A stretch of DNA of 64,000 nucleotides from JBDTVS01 sp040007095 (GCA_040007095.1 JBDTVS010000135.1:62001-126000); one strand, 5' to 3'. Shown: positions 36,543 through 45,583, counted from the stretch's first letter. Notes: generated by a model from the letters alone, not told the origin. A program made the numbers and translations.

Positions 36543-36545
36543 CCA

Positions 36546-37763
36546 TCATCGCGACGTCAGCTTGGGGAATCTCTCGTTGCCCGGCTCGATCTGAACGCCC
36601 AGCGCGTTGAGCGCCATCGAGACCATTCGATAGTTACTCGCGGTGACGATCACGTTCATCATCATGGTAGGGTCGAAGCGCGCGGCCAGCGTGGTCCACG
36701 TGCGGTCGGAGAGCGTCGCGTCACGATAGAGCTCGTCGGCGGCTTGTAAGAGCGCCACCTCGAATGGATCCCAGCCCGCCGCCGTGGGACCCTCGGCGAT
36801 CCGTACAGGGTCGAGCCCGTAGTCACGAGCCCGTCCAACGCTGCCCACGTGTTGCGCCCACTCGTACTCGGACTGGCAGTTCCATCCGGTACGGAGGATG
36901 AGCATCTCACGGTAGCGCGGCAGGAGCTTCGAGGCCCGGTTGACGTAACCGCTGTTGAGAGCCCGCGGCTCTGCGAGCTTCGGATACTGCGCGAACGTTC
37001 GAGTGATCGCGATCCCGTCGCCCACGATCGGCTCGATCCTCGCCGCGGTGAGCGGAGGCTCCCGCTCAGGCACTGAGACTCGGTACGGGATGTCGGTCGG
37101 CAGACGATCCACCGCCGCTTCGTCCGGGCTCACGCCCATCGCGTTGTACATGATCGACAGCGTCGTGAAGTCGGCCACCGTCATGACGGCATCCATCAAG
37201 TGATGCATGTCATAGCGTGCCGACAGCGCTTTCCACGTGGCGTCGCTGATCGAAGAATTGCGATAGAGCTCGTCGGCCGTGCGAAGGATCGTCGCCTCGA
37301 ACGGCTCCCACCCCTGGGCCCCGGCACCCTGCGCGATCCGGCGGATGTCGCCAGCAGTCAGGCCCGCGGTTCTTGCGGGCGCCGCGTGACTCGACCAGAC
37401 GTACTGGTTCCCGCACAGCCAGGCGGTGCGAAGGATCAGGAGCTCCCGATGACGGGCTGACAGACTGGACTCATTCGAAACGTAGATGTTGAAGGGCATC
37501 AGACCTTCGACCATCTCCGGCACGTGAAGCAGCGTCTTGAGATCGTTGCCCGCGCGGCCGCCGCGCCCGAACTTCGCCGCCAACTGCCGGTGTCGGTCGG
37601 TCCACTCCGCTTCCTTGAGCGGCGGGATCCGGGGTTTTGCCAACTGGACGGCCCGCGTGCCACCTGGTCGGTCCGGAATGGTTCCCGCGCTCAGCGATGC
37701 GAGCCCTAGCACGAGACACGCGACCGGCGCGAACAGCGACGGGATGAATTTCCTTGCGCGCAT
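36546..37763 (-). CDS. exported tandem carboxymuconolactone-decarboxylase-like protein
   Basis: A 405-residue protein with a signal peptide (to about residue 27). Two homologous CMD domains are present, with RELLILRTAWLCGNQYVWSS then H in the first and REMLILRTGWNCQSEYEWAQ then H in the second. Each has one Cys and the distal His but not the CxxC pair of AhpD peroxidase-type members, so a decarboxylase- or hydrolase-like function is more likely than disulfide chemistry. The usual family members are cytoplasmic single-domain proteins. GGAGG precedes the ATG at 37763. Confidence 0.88.
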   Translation of the reverse strand: MRARKFIPSLFAPVACLVLGLASLSAGTIPDRPGGTRAVQLAKPRIPPLKEAEWTDRHRQLAAKFGRGGRAGNDLKTLLHVPEMVEGLMPFNIYVSNESSLSARHRELLILRTAWLCGNQYVWSSHAAPARTAGLTAGDIRRIAQGAGAQGWEPFEATILRTADELYRNSSISDATWKALSARYDMHHLMDAVMTVADFTTLSIMYNAMGVSPDEAAVDRLPTDIPYRVSVPEREPPLTAARIEPIVGDGIAITRTFAQYPKLAEPRALNSGYVNRASKLLPRYREMLILRTGWNCQSEYEWAQHVGSVGRARDYGLDPVRIAEGPTAAGWDPFEVALLQAADELYRDATLSDRTWTTLAARFDPTMMMNVIVTASNYRMVSMALNALGVQIEPGNERFPKLTSR

Positions 37764-37858
37764 GCTCGCCTCCTTCAGCCGTGCTCTCGCATTCCCGGTC
37801 TGATTCTCCGGTCGTTCCGGGGCGTGATGGTCGAGCGCTATTGTACAGATTGCCCAGT

Positions 37859-37911
37859 GTCCCGGGTCAGAGATCGTTGTCGAAAATGTCGACGAATCTC
37901 TGACTCGGGAC
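37859..37911. repeat. inverted repeat between divergent genes
   Basis: GTCCCGGGTCAGAGAT at the left and ATCTCTGACTCGGGAC at the right pair with one mismatch, and TCGA flanks the apical loop AAATG on both sides. The stem is about 20 bp. It lies between divergent genes at 37763 and 38012, so it could be an operator or a terminator-like barrier; family membership is unknown. Confidence 0.6.
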
Positions 37912-37969
37912 ATTAGGATTTCGCCGTAAAATCACTGGCGTGTTGACGCGGCGTGTCCCAGCGATACTG

Positions 37970-38011
37970 CGGGTTGCTGAAAAAGCCAGACCCCTGAACT
38001 GAGAAGTGAGA
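37970..38011. repeat. R3 element, degenerate copy
   Basis: GGGTTGCTGAAAAAGCC, then AGACCCCTGAACTGAGAAGT. It shares GCTGAAAAA and GAACTGA..AAGTGAGAA with the copy at 63243, but the stem is broken. It runs up to the start codon at 38012. Confidence 0.5.
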
Positions 38012-39751
38012 ATGCATCTTATGAAGCCACAACGACTCGCCGTGTTTCTGAGTCTCGCAACGGTCCTGGCGGCGCAAGCCTCTTCAGCACTCGCACAGCA
38101 GAACGCGGTCACGTCGGTCGATTGGCCACTCCACAACCTGGATCTCGCCGGCAGCCGATTTTCGACGATGACCCAGATCAACACGTCGAACGTCGCCACG
38201 CTGACTCCGCGATGGCTCTTCCAGCACGGCGTCATCGACGGTGTGAGCAATCAGACGACCCCAGTCATCGTTGATGGGCGCATGTACGTCACCGATTCCC
38301 GCGGCAGCGTCTACGCGGTCGATGCCGTCGATGGCCATCTGCTCTGGACCTACGACGTGACCAGTCTCATTGGCGGCGGAGCGAAGGAAGGATATGTATT
38401 CCGCAACCGCGGCGTCGCCTATGCGGACGGCGTGGTCTACACCGCGGCCGGCTCGTTTTTGTTCGCCCTCGACGCCGTGACAGGGGCGCCGATGAAAGGC
38501 TTCGGCGCCGGAGGGCAGGCCAGCGTGATCCTGGACGTGCTCAAAACGCGATATCCCGATGTCAAAGCGGCCATCAGCCTCGGATATTGGTTCACGACCG
38601 CGCCACAAGTGCACAACGGCGTGCTCTACATCGGCAGTACCAGAAGCGAGAGCCACATCCCCGGCGGACACGTGCTCGCCGTCGACGCAAAGACGGGGAA
38701 AGTCCTCTGGCACTTCAACACCGTCCCGCAGGATGAAAAAGATCAGGGATGGGATATTGCCGGTCCGACCTGGGTCGGCGGTGAACGCAATGGCGGAGGG
38801 ATCTGGGAGACGCCGGCCATCGATCCCGATCTGGGCCTGGTGTACGTCGCGGTGGGCAATCCATTCGGCGACAGCACCAAGCGCACCGGGATCAACCTGT
38901 TTACCGATTCGATACTCGCGCTCGAACTGCGGACCGGCAAACTCAAGTGGTATTACCAGCAGACGCATCACGACGTGTGGGACTACGATTCGGGCGGGCC
39001 GCCAACGCTGTTCGACATGCAGGTGCGAGGACAACGGGTCAGAGCCCTGGCCGAGGCGAGCAAGAACGGATTCCTCTACATATTGAATCGTGAAACAGGG
39101 CAGCCGGTGCATCCGATCAAGGAGACTCCGGTGCCGACAGAAGGCGCGCGCGCCGGAGAGCATCCCTGGCCGACGCAGCCGATTCCCTACAAAGCGAATG
39201 GGCAGCCGATGAGCCCGGTCTGTCCGGTCTTTCCAGTGGATATCCCGGCTGAAGCGCTCGCGACGAGAAAGCCGGTGCCGATGTTCACGCCGCTCGGCCC
39301 GAATCAGATCAGCGCGCCCGGAACCGGAGGCGGTGCGAGCTACAGTCCGATCGCCTACAGTCCTCGAACCGGCCTCCTGTATGTGGCGGCGATCGACAGC
39401 CCGCAGAACATCGGCCGTCCGGCGAAGGGCTACTTCTCGGCGTTCGATCCGACGAGCGGAGAGCTTGTCTGGCAGAAAACGTTCGAGGGATACGGGCAAG
39501 CCGGATCGGTCGTTACGGCCAGTGGCCTCGCGTTTGTCGGGACCGGCAGCAATGTCGCCGGGTACCTCTTTGCCTACGACGCGAAGACGGGCGACCTCTT
39601 GTGGAAGTTCAACACAGGCTCTGGAGTCTATGCCTCGCCCTCGGTGTATATGGTGAACGGCGAGGAATTCGTGACGGTGGCTTCTGGCGGCGGCGACAGG
39701 GGCCGCCGCGGCGGAGATCTGATCCTCAGCTTTGCGCTCCCAAAGCGCTAG
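38012..39751 (+). CDS. PQQ-dependent alcohol dehydrogenase-like quinoprotein
   Basis: A 579-residue periplasmic quinoprotein from ATG 38012; GTG 38006 and ATG 38021 are alternatives, all with weak ribosome sites. After a signal peptide come propeller repeats (SVYAVDAVDGHLLWTYDV, LAVDAKTGKVLWHFNTVP, LALELRTGKLKWYYQQTHHD). QTHHDVWDYDSGGPPTLFDM is the active-site phrase of the alcohol-dehydrogenase branch. No vicinal Cys pair and no fused heme. It is more distant from the two glucose-type copies than they are from each other. The substrate is unknown. Confidence 0.92.
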   Translation: MHLMKPQRLAVFLSLATVLAAQASSALAQQNAVTSVDWPLHNLDLAGSRFSTMTQINTSNVATLTPRWLFQHGVIDGVSNQTTPVIVDGRMYVTDSRGSVYAVDAVDGHLLWTYDVTSLIGGGAKEGYVFRNRGVAYADGVVYTAAGSFLFALDAVTGAPMKGFGAGGQASVILDVLKTRYPDVKAAISLGYWFTTAPQVHNGVLYIGSTRSESHIPGGHVLAVDAKTGKVLWHFNTVPQDEKDQGWDIAGPTWVGGERNGGGIWETPAIDPDLGLVYVAVGNPFGDSTKRTGINLFTDSILALELRTGKLKWYYQQTHHDVWDYDSGGPPTLFDMQVRGQRVRALAEASKNGFLYILNRETGQPVHPIKETPVPTEGARAGEHPWPTQPIPYKANGQPMSPVCPVFPVDIPAEALATRKPVPMFTPLGPNQISAPGTGGGASYSPIAYSPRTGLLYVAAIDSPQNIGRPAKGYFSAFDPTSGELVWQKTFEGYGQAGSVVTASGLAFVGTGSNVAGYLFAYDAKTGDLLWKFNTGSGVYASPSVYMVNGEEFVTVASGGGDRGRRGGDLILSFALPKR

Positions 39752-39956
39752 TGGGATGAGGCGGGATTGCCCGCTCGTGCGAGAAATCGTCGCCGCGGAG
39801 CCCTGCGCGTTGGGCCCATCGGGCGCGGGACATTTCGACGGGCGTCGCGGCAGGACGGGCTATAATCCGACGCCGGAAAAGGACCGCCATCGCGTCGCTC
39901 GCAGGTGTGTGTTGCGACGCGCGGCGACGGGTTCACAAGTACCAAGGAGGAGAACC

Positions 39957-42074
39957 GTGAGACGACGTTACAGTTCATGGCTTCTGCGTCTCGTCCCACT
40001 GGCGTGCCTGCTCGCGTGGGCCACGCTGCCGCTCGTCGGCCAGAATGGTGCGCCGAAAGGCGATTGGCGTAACTACGGCGGCGACCTCGGCAACCAGAGA
40101 TACTCGGCGCTCGATCAAATCACCGCCGCCAATTTCAAGAACCTCGAAATTGCGTGGCGGTTCAAAACGGAGAACCTGGGACCGCGTCCGGAGTTCAATC
40201 TCGAGGGCACGCCGTTGATGGCGAACGGCGTGTTGTACGCCACTGCCGGCACGCGCCGCTCGGTCGTCGCGCTCGATGGCGCGACCGGCGAGCTGCTCTG
40301 GGTGCACGGCGAGCAGGAAGGGCCGCGCGGGACCGGCGCGCCGCGCGTGCTTTCCGGCCGCGGCCTGGCGTACTGGACCGACGGCCGCGAAGAACGAATC
40401 CTCTACGTCACCCCCGGCTATCGCCTGATCGCGCTCAACGCCAAGACCGGCCAGCCGGTCCCGGGCTTCGGCGCCGGTGGCGCTGTCGATTTGAAGATGG
40501 AGAACGATCAGGACATCGATCCGGTGACGGGCGAGGTCGGACTCCATGCGACGCCCATGATCGGCAATGACATCGTGGTCATCGGCGCGGCCCATCGGCC
40601 GGGGGGTGTGCCTCGAAGCAAGACCAATGTGAAGGGCTACATCCGCGGTTTCGACGTGCGCACCGGCAAGCGCCTCTGGATCTTCCACACCATCCCGAGC
40701 CTGGGCGAATTCGGCAACGACACGTGGGAAAAGGATTCCTGGAAATACACCGGCAATGCCGGTGTGTGGGGCCAGATGGGGATCGACGAAGAGCTGAACA
40801 TGGTGTATCTGCCGGTCGAATTGCCGACCGGCGACTACTACGGCGGCAATCGCCCCGGGGCTGGTCTCTTCGGCGAAACGCTCGTCGCGCTCGATTTGAA
40901 GACCGGTCAGCGCAAGTGGCACTTCCAGTTCATCCACCACGGGATCTGGGACTTCGACATGGCGAACCCGCCGATCCTCGGCGACATCACGGTCAACGGC
41001 AGGACGATCAAGGCGATCGCGCAGCCGACCAAGCAGTCGTTCCTCTATGTGTTCGATCGCACCAATGGTCAACCGGTGTGGCCGATTGTCGAGCGCCCGG
41101 TGCCGAAAGGCGACGTGCCCGGAGAGTGGTATTCGCCGACGCAGCCGTTTGTGACCAAGCCGCCGGCCTACGACCGCCAGGGCACGTCGATTGACGATTT
41201 GATCGATTTCACGCCCGAACTGCGCGCGCAGGCCGTGGAATTCGTGAAAAAGTACAAGCTCGGCCCGCTGTTCACGCCGCCGGTGATGAGCAAAGTCGAG
41301 GGGCCCATCGGGATGCTGATGCTTCCATCGGCCGGGGGCGGCTCGAATTGGGCCGGCGGGTCGTTCGATCCCGAAACCCATCGCCTCTATATCTACTCGC
41401 AGACGACGCCGACCTCGCTTGGCCTCGTGCCGGCGCCGCCGAACAACGACTTCGGCCTGGTGTCTGGTAACGCGGCGACTGCTGCGGCTCGCGCCGGCGG
41501 AGCGGGTCGCGGCGGGGCAGGTGGTGGCGCCGCGGCTGGTCGCGGTGCGCCCGTCGCCGGTCAAGCAGGAGCGCCCCAACCGGCAGTGGTCCCGTCTCCG
41601 GCGACCGTTGCCGGGGCGGCTGCTGCTGAAGGCGGCGGCGGTGGCGGACTGACCATTCAGGGATTGCCGTTGATCAAGCCGCCGTACGGACGCATTACCG
41701 CGTTCGACATGGATAAAGGCGACATTCTCTGGCAGGTGGCGCACGGCGAGACGCCCGACAACATCAAGAATCACCCGGCGTTGAAAGGACTGACGATTCC
41801 GCGGACCGGTCAAACCGGAGTGATCGGCACGCTCGTCACCAAGACCCTGGTCATTGCCGGTGAACGACAGATGACCACGACGCCTCAGGGGCGCGGGGCC
41901 ATGCTGCGGGCGTACGACAAGGCCACAGGCAGGGAAGTGGCCGCCGTGTTCATGCCGGCGCAGCAGAGCGGATCGCCGATGACCTACATGCTGAACGGCA
42001 AACAGTACATCGTGCTCGCCATCGGCGGCGGTACGTTCCCTGGTGAGTACGTCGCCTACAGGGTGGCCGAATAA
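39957..42074 (+). CDS. PQQ-dependent dehydrogenase, glucose-dehydrogenase-like (copy B)
   Basis: A 705-residue quinoprotein that starts at GTG 39957, chosen because AAGGAGGAG lies just upstream and a signal peptide follows (WLLRLVPLACLLAWATLPLV). It is a close paralogue of 28839-30848: the N-terminal WRNYGGDLGNQRYSALDQIT and HHGIWDFDMANPPILGDIT align with it throughout. It differs by a low-complexity Ala/Gly linker of about 55 residues (nt 41480-41650, rich in GRGGAGG and AAEGGGG) just before LTIQGLPLIKPPYGR. The linker is probably disordered. It follows the preceding quinoprotein gene by about 205 nt in the same direction. Confidence 0.93.
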   Translation: MRRRYSSWLLRLVPLACLLAWATLPLVGQNGAPKGDWRNYGGDLGNQRYSALDQITAANFKNLEIAWRFKTENLGPRPEFNLEGTPLMANGVLYATAGTRRSVVALDGATGELLWVHGEQEGPRGTGAPRVLSGRGLAYWTDGREERILYVTPGYRLIALNAKTGQPVPGFGAGGAVDLKMENDQDIDPVTGEVGLHATPMIGNDIVVIGAAHRPGGVPRSKTNVKGYIRGFDVRTGKRLWIFHTIPSLGEFGNDTWEKDSWKYTGNAGVWGQMGIDEELNMVYLPVELPTGDYYGGNRPGAGLFGETLVALDLKTGQRKWHFQFIHHGIWDFDMANPPILGDITVNGRTIKAIAQPTKQSFLYVFDRTNGQPVWPIVERPVPKGDVPGEWYSPTQPFVTKPPAYDRQGTSIDDLIDFTPELRAQAVEFVKKYKLGPLFTPPVMSKVEGPIGMLMLPSAGGGSNWAGGSFDPETHRLYIYSQTTPTSLGLVPAPPNNDFGLVSGNAATAAARAGGAGRGGAGGGAAAGRGAPVAGQAGAPQPAVVPSPATVAGAAAAEGGGGGGLTIQGLPLIKPPYGRITAFDMDKGDILWQVAHGETPDNIKNHPALKGLTIPRTGQTGVIGTLVTKTLVIAGERQMTTTPQGRGAMLRAYDKATGREVAAVFMPAQQSGSPMTYMLNGKQYIVLAIGGGTFPGEYVAYRVAE

Positions 42075-42155
42075 TCCGCGGCTCAGCCACCTCACGCAGG
42101 CCGAACTGAAACGACAGAGTCAGAACGCAGCACGGCGACACTCTGGCAAACGGTC

Positions 42156-42319
42156 TTAGGACCCGTAGATGAATAACGTGCGCATTCTGGCCGCCGATGC
42201 ATCCCGCCGGGCTGCGTTGCTCGTCACTTGCATACGCCCGGTATGCGCGCTCCTCGCGCCTTGCCGGGCGGGCGCCTCGACGCCCAGAATTGCACACGTT
42301 ATTCATCTACGGGTCCTAA
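42156..42319. repeat. R2 giant palindrome, copy 5
   Basis: Outer arms 42156-42180 and 42295-42319 are perfect 25-bp inverted repeats (left begins TTAGGACCCGTAGATGAATA). The apical stem is CATAC (42231-42235), loop GCCCG, GTATG (42241-42245). It lies 81 nt after the stop of the PQQ gene. This is the one copy not close to a start codon. Confidence 0.93.
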
Positions 42320-42350
42320 CTGGACGCAAGCGGAGGCTGGTAGCGTCTTG

Positions 42351-42415
42351 GGCCACGAAAACACGAACACACGAAGCAGCCCATTGGTATGGCGTCACTT
42401 CGTGATTTCGTGGCC
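42351..42415. repeat. R1-type inverted repeat
   Basis: GGCCACGAAAACACGAACAC at the left and CTTCGTGATTTCGTGGCC at the right. It is the CACGAAAACACGAA variant of R1, also seen at 44098 and 54879. The rest of 42420-42644 holds no recognised gene. Confidence 0.7.
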
Positions 42416-42644
42416 TGAAGATGCTCGTATCTGGCCGAATGTTCTCCAATCAGCACGTGTGGCACAACCGCGTACCGGTTACTGACGGCGACGCGTTCAA
42501 GACCAACGCTCGAAATCGATCTGCGCGCCGAACTTTATTCCGCGATGCCGAATCGGTGTTCCTTCTTCATCTGCCGCTCGTTTGACCGCACGCGGCGTCA
42601 TGACCGACTGCAACTGGTGGAATTGAACAATGGGGAGGTCGAAC

Positions 42645-43979
42645 ATGCGCGCGTTGATTAACGTGTGTGCCGGATCGTGTGTTGTGCTGGGCCTGCTGCA
42701 GGGAGCGGCGCCCCTTCGCGCTCAGCGGGGTCGGCCGGCCGGGCTGGGCGACGGGCCATGGACATACAAGAGTGGCGACATGGCGTACCGCGCTGTGATT
42801 GTGACCAGGGGCCTGGTCAAGCCGTGGAGCATGGCGTTTCTTCCGGACGGCAACATCCTGATCACGGAGCTCGGCGGTCGCCTGCGGATCGTGCGCAGCG
42901 GCGTCCTCGCCCCGGCGCCCATCGCGGGTGCCCCCGCCGCGTACGCCACCCGACTCGTTGGTCTCATGGACATTGCGCTCCACCCGAAGTTTGCCGACAA
43001 CAAGCTCGTCTACATCACCTACACGAAGCAGGGTCCCGACCTGGCGCGCGGGGCCGAGCCGGTGGTCACGCGCGTTCCCAACGCCGTGCAGCAGGGTGGG
43101 ACCGGCAAGACCGCCACGACCGCGTTGTGGCGGGCGCGTTGGGACGGCAACGCTCTCGTGGAGGGCAGGGACATTTTCGTGGCCGACGCGTGGGTGGACG
43201 ACAGCGTCTCGTTGACGGAAGCGTCGCGCATCGTGTTCGGTCGCGACGGCATGCTGTACATGGGCATTGGTACGCCGAACGCGCCGGCCGCCGCTGGGAA
43301 ATACGCGCAGTCGAGAGGCGGCCGCGCGCAGGATCCCGGCAGTCACGGCGGGAAATTCCTGCGTCTGAAAGACGATGGGACGGTGCCGAAGGACAACCCG
43401 TTTGTCGGCAAGGCCGGTTACAAGCCGGAAATCTACACGATGGGACATCGGAACATGCTCGGGTTGGCAGTTCACCCCGACACCGGCGCGATCTGGGAAA
43501 ACGAGAATGGTCCTGCCGACGGCGACGAGATCAACATTCTCAAACCGGGTGCGAACTACGGCTGGCCTCTTGTCGGCTACGGGCGCGACTATTCGGGCGA
43601 CTTCATCGGCGGCCCCGGTGCGATTGGAGAGATCGCGGGCCGCAAGGACGCGAACATTCCGTACCTGCAGGGCATGGAACCGGCGGTCTCGTATTGGGCG
43701 CCGGCGGTCGCGCCCTCCGGCATGACGTTCTACGCGGGCGACCAGCTGCCGCGCTGGAAGGGAAGCCTCTTTGTCGGCATCATGAAGAATCAGCGGCTGG
43801 AGCGATTCTCGTTCAACGAGAAGGGATTCATTTCTCGTCCCGAATGGTTGCTCGACGATCTCAAGCAGCGGATTCGCGACGTGCGGCAAGGTCCTGACGG
43901 CCTGCTGTACCTGTTGACCGACGAAGAGGCGGGTGCCTTGATCAGGATCGAACCGACGCCGGCACGACCAACACCGTAG
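42645..43979 (+). CDS. PQQ-dependent sugar dehydrogenase (aldose/sorbosone type)
   Basis: A 444-residue secreted six-bladed-propeller quinoprotein. The ATG at 42645 has GGGGAGG upstream and is followed by a signal peptide (to about residue 32). Family landmarks: TRGLVKPWSMAFLPDGNILI, a catalytic-region HPKFADNKLVYITYTKQG, GSHGGKFLRLKDDGTVPKDN, and GHRNMLGLAVHPDTGAIWEN, with ENGPADGDEINILKPGANYG, the Ca/PQQ region. By family it oxidises aldoses in the periplasm. The remaining third ends LIRIEPTP. Confidence 0.92.
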   Translation: MRALINVCAGSCVVLGLLQGAAPLRAQRGRPAGLGDGPWTYKSGDMAYRAVIVTRGLVKPWSMAFLPDGNILITELGGRLRIVRSGVLAPAPIAGAPAAYATRLVGLMDIALHPKFADNKLVYITYTKQGPDLARGAEPVVTRVPNAVQQGGTGKTATTALWRARWDGNALVEGRDIFVADAWVDDSVSLTEASRIVFGRDGMLYMGIGTPNAPAAAGKYAQSRGGRAQDPGSHGGKFLRLKDDGTVPKDNPFVGKAGYKPEIYTMGHRNMLGLAVHPDTGAIWENENGPADGDEINILKPGANYGWPLVGYGRDYSGDFIGGPGAIGEIAGRKDANIPYLQGMEPAVSYWAPAVAPSGMTFYAGDQLPRWKGSLFVGIMKNQRLERFSFNEKGFISRPEWLLDDLKQRIRDVRQGPDGLLYLLTDEEAGALIRIEPTPARPTP

Positions 43980-44097
43980 TGGCAAGCCCCAACCGCCACG
44001 AGTCTTTGTATCCGTGGTGGTTCGAGGACTCGCGGCTGTGTGAGAGAAGCACGACCACACGCTGGTGAAAACGCTCTGGTGGTTCCGGGGTGACTTG

Positions 44098-44127
44098 GAC
44101 CACGAAAACACGAAAGCACGAAGAAGG
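44098..44127. repeat. R1 repeat, half copy supplying the upstream region of a gene
   Basis: GGACCACGAAAACACGAAAG then CACGAAGAAG. The AAGGAGGA ribosome site of the cyclase gene directly abuts its right end. A weaker remnant (CTTTGTATCCGTGGTGGTTC) lies at 44005-44028. Confidence 0.7.
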
Positions 44128-44134
44128 AGGACGC

Positions 44135-45154
44135 GTGCGTAGCTCACGACGTGACAGTGGTCGCTATCTGTACCTGGCTGTGGCGATTGCGATCGGAGTA
44201 CTGGTGGGACTGGGGACACCAGCCCTGACGCAAGAGCGGAGCTCGCAGGCCGTGAACCTCACGGCCGCCGACATCGATCGCATGATGCAGGAGGTGTCCA
44301 ACTGGGGCCGATGGGGCAAGGACGATCAGCGCGGCACGATCAATCTCATCACGCCCGCCAAGCGGAAAGAGGCCGCGGCGCTGGTGAAGGCCGGCATTTC
44401 GGTGTCGCTGTCGCACAATCCGTCGACTGAGAAAACCGTCGACAATCCGGCGCCGCTCGAGCTGACCTTCAGTCCACGACGACCAGGGTCTCCTGTCGCG
44501 CTCGATACGTGGAAAGTCGCTCATCACGGGTTCACGTTCTCCCACCTCGACGCTCTCTGCCACTGGTTCTACAAGGGCAAGATGTTCAACGGCTTCGACG
44601 AAGCCGAGGTCACGGCGCAGGGATGCGGCAAGAACGGCATCGAGTGGATGAAGGAGGGGCTGCTGACGCGCGGGCTGTTGATCGACATTCCGCGCCTGAA
44701 ACGGGTGCCCTACCTCGAGCCCGGCACGCGCATCACCCGGGAGGACATCGAAGCCTGGGAAAAGATGGCGCGCATCAAGATCTCCTCCGGCGACGCCGTG
44801 TTCGTTCGCACGGGCCGATGGGGACGAAGGGCGGTCGTCGGGCCGTTCAGCGTCCAGCAGCTGACAGCAGGGTTGCACGTCTCGACGGTGCCGTTCTTCA
44901 AAAGCCGGGACATCGCCGTTCTGGGAAGCGACGTGGGACTCGACGTGACGCCGTTCGGCGTCGACGGGGTGGTGAACCCCGTGCACACGCTCGTCATTAC
45001 CGGGATGGGTGTGGCGGTCGTCGACAACGCCGATTTGGAGAGCCTGGCGGAGACGGCCGCGCGTCTGAATCGCTGGGAGTTCATGTTTAGCGGGGCGCCG
45101 ATTCCGGTGACCGGCGCGAGCGGGTCGCTGTTGAACGCGATTGCGACCTTTTGA
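44135..45154 (+). CDS. secreted cyclase family protein (kynurenine-formamidase-like)
   Basis: A 339-residue protein that starts at GTG 44135, supported by AAGGAGGA just upstream; the frame continues upstream only through repeat sequence. A signal anchor (YLYLAVAIAIGVLVGLG) is followed by NWGRWGKDDQRGTINLITPA, typical of the cyclase superfamily, and the metal-binding HLDALCHW near residue 136, with GVDGVVNPVHTLVITGMGV near the end. Members hydrolyse amide or ester bonds (for example N-formylkynurenine) or cyclise polyketides; the substrate here is unknown. Confidence 0.87.
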   Translation: MRSSRRDSGRYLYLAVAIAIGVLVGLGTPALTQERSSQAVNLTAADIDRMMQEVSNWGRWGKDDQRGTINLITPAKRKEAAALVKAGISVSLSHNPSTEKTVDNPAPLELTFSPRRPGSPVALDTWKVAHHGFTFSHLDALCHWFYKGKMFNGFDEAEVTAQGCGKNGIEWMKEGLLTRGLLIDIPRLKRVPYLEPGTRITREDIEAWEKMARIKISSGDAVFVRTGRWGRRAVVGPFSVQQLTAGLHVSTVPFFKSRDIAVLGSDVGLDVTPFGVDGVVNPVHTLVITGMGVAVVDNADLESLAETAARLNRWEFMFSGAPIPVTGASGSLLNAIATF

Positions 45155-45187
45155 CGGTGTGGCCGGTACATTCGGAATTGGAGTAGT

Positions 45188-45205
45188 GTCCGGCTTCAGC
45201 CGGAC
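45188..45205. repeat. 18-bp palindrome at the edge of a truncated gene
   Basis: GTCCGGCTTCAGCCGGAC, a perfect inverted repeat. It lies 9 nt upstream of the point where homology to the nucleotidyltransferase-like protein begins. Confidence 0.7.
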
Positions 45206-45214
45206 GACGACGTT

Positions 45215-45583
45215 GCTGGCGAGCGGTCCAGCTATGACGTCGACGCCATCCGCGCCGCCATTACACGACAGTCTTTGTTCAATCTGATCCACATCGAAGC
45301 GGTCACAAAAGTCGACTTCGTCGTGCGCAAGGACGTCCGCTGCAGGAGGGAAGAGTTTCAGCGGCGCCGCCAGGTCGAGATTGGCGGACACCCGCTGTGG
45401 ATCGTCTCGCCCGAGGATCTCATCCTGTCGAAGCTGATGTGGGCCAAAACGAGTCGCTCCGAGATGCAACTTCGCGTCGTCCGCCCGCTCCTCAACTCCG
45501 TGGCCAGGTTGGACTTGGACTATCTCGACCGGTGGGCCGCAAGCCTCACCATCACCGACCTGCTGCGGGAGGTGCGCGTGTGA
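45215..45583 (+). pseudogene. nucleotidyltransferase-like protein, N-terminally truncated
   Basis: The frame encodes ERSSYDVDAIRAAITRQSLF directly followed by NLIHIEAVTKVDFVVRKDVR, and later IVSPEDLILSKLMWAK. This is the C-terminal two thirds of a family of small nucleotidyltransferase-like (AbiEii-related or DUF6036-like) proteins. The N-terminal catalytic part with the GS and Asp motif is missing, and the frame upstream runs into the palindrome at 45188. A TTG at 45275 could start a 102-residue product, but it has no ribosome site. It overlaps the next gene by GTGA. Confidence 0.68.

Noticed and set aside
39975..42095. A 706-codon open frame opposite PQQ dehydrogenase copy B
   Set aside because: A shadow of a gene with clear motifs and a good ribosome site on the plus strand; a similar shadow lies opposite copy A at 29607-30896.
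42567..44219. A 550-codon open frame on the minus strand
   Set aside because: Antisense to the aldose-type dehydrogenase, which has a signal peptide and family motifs.
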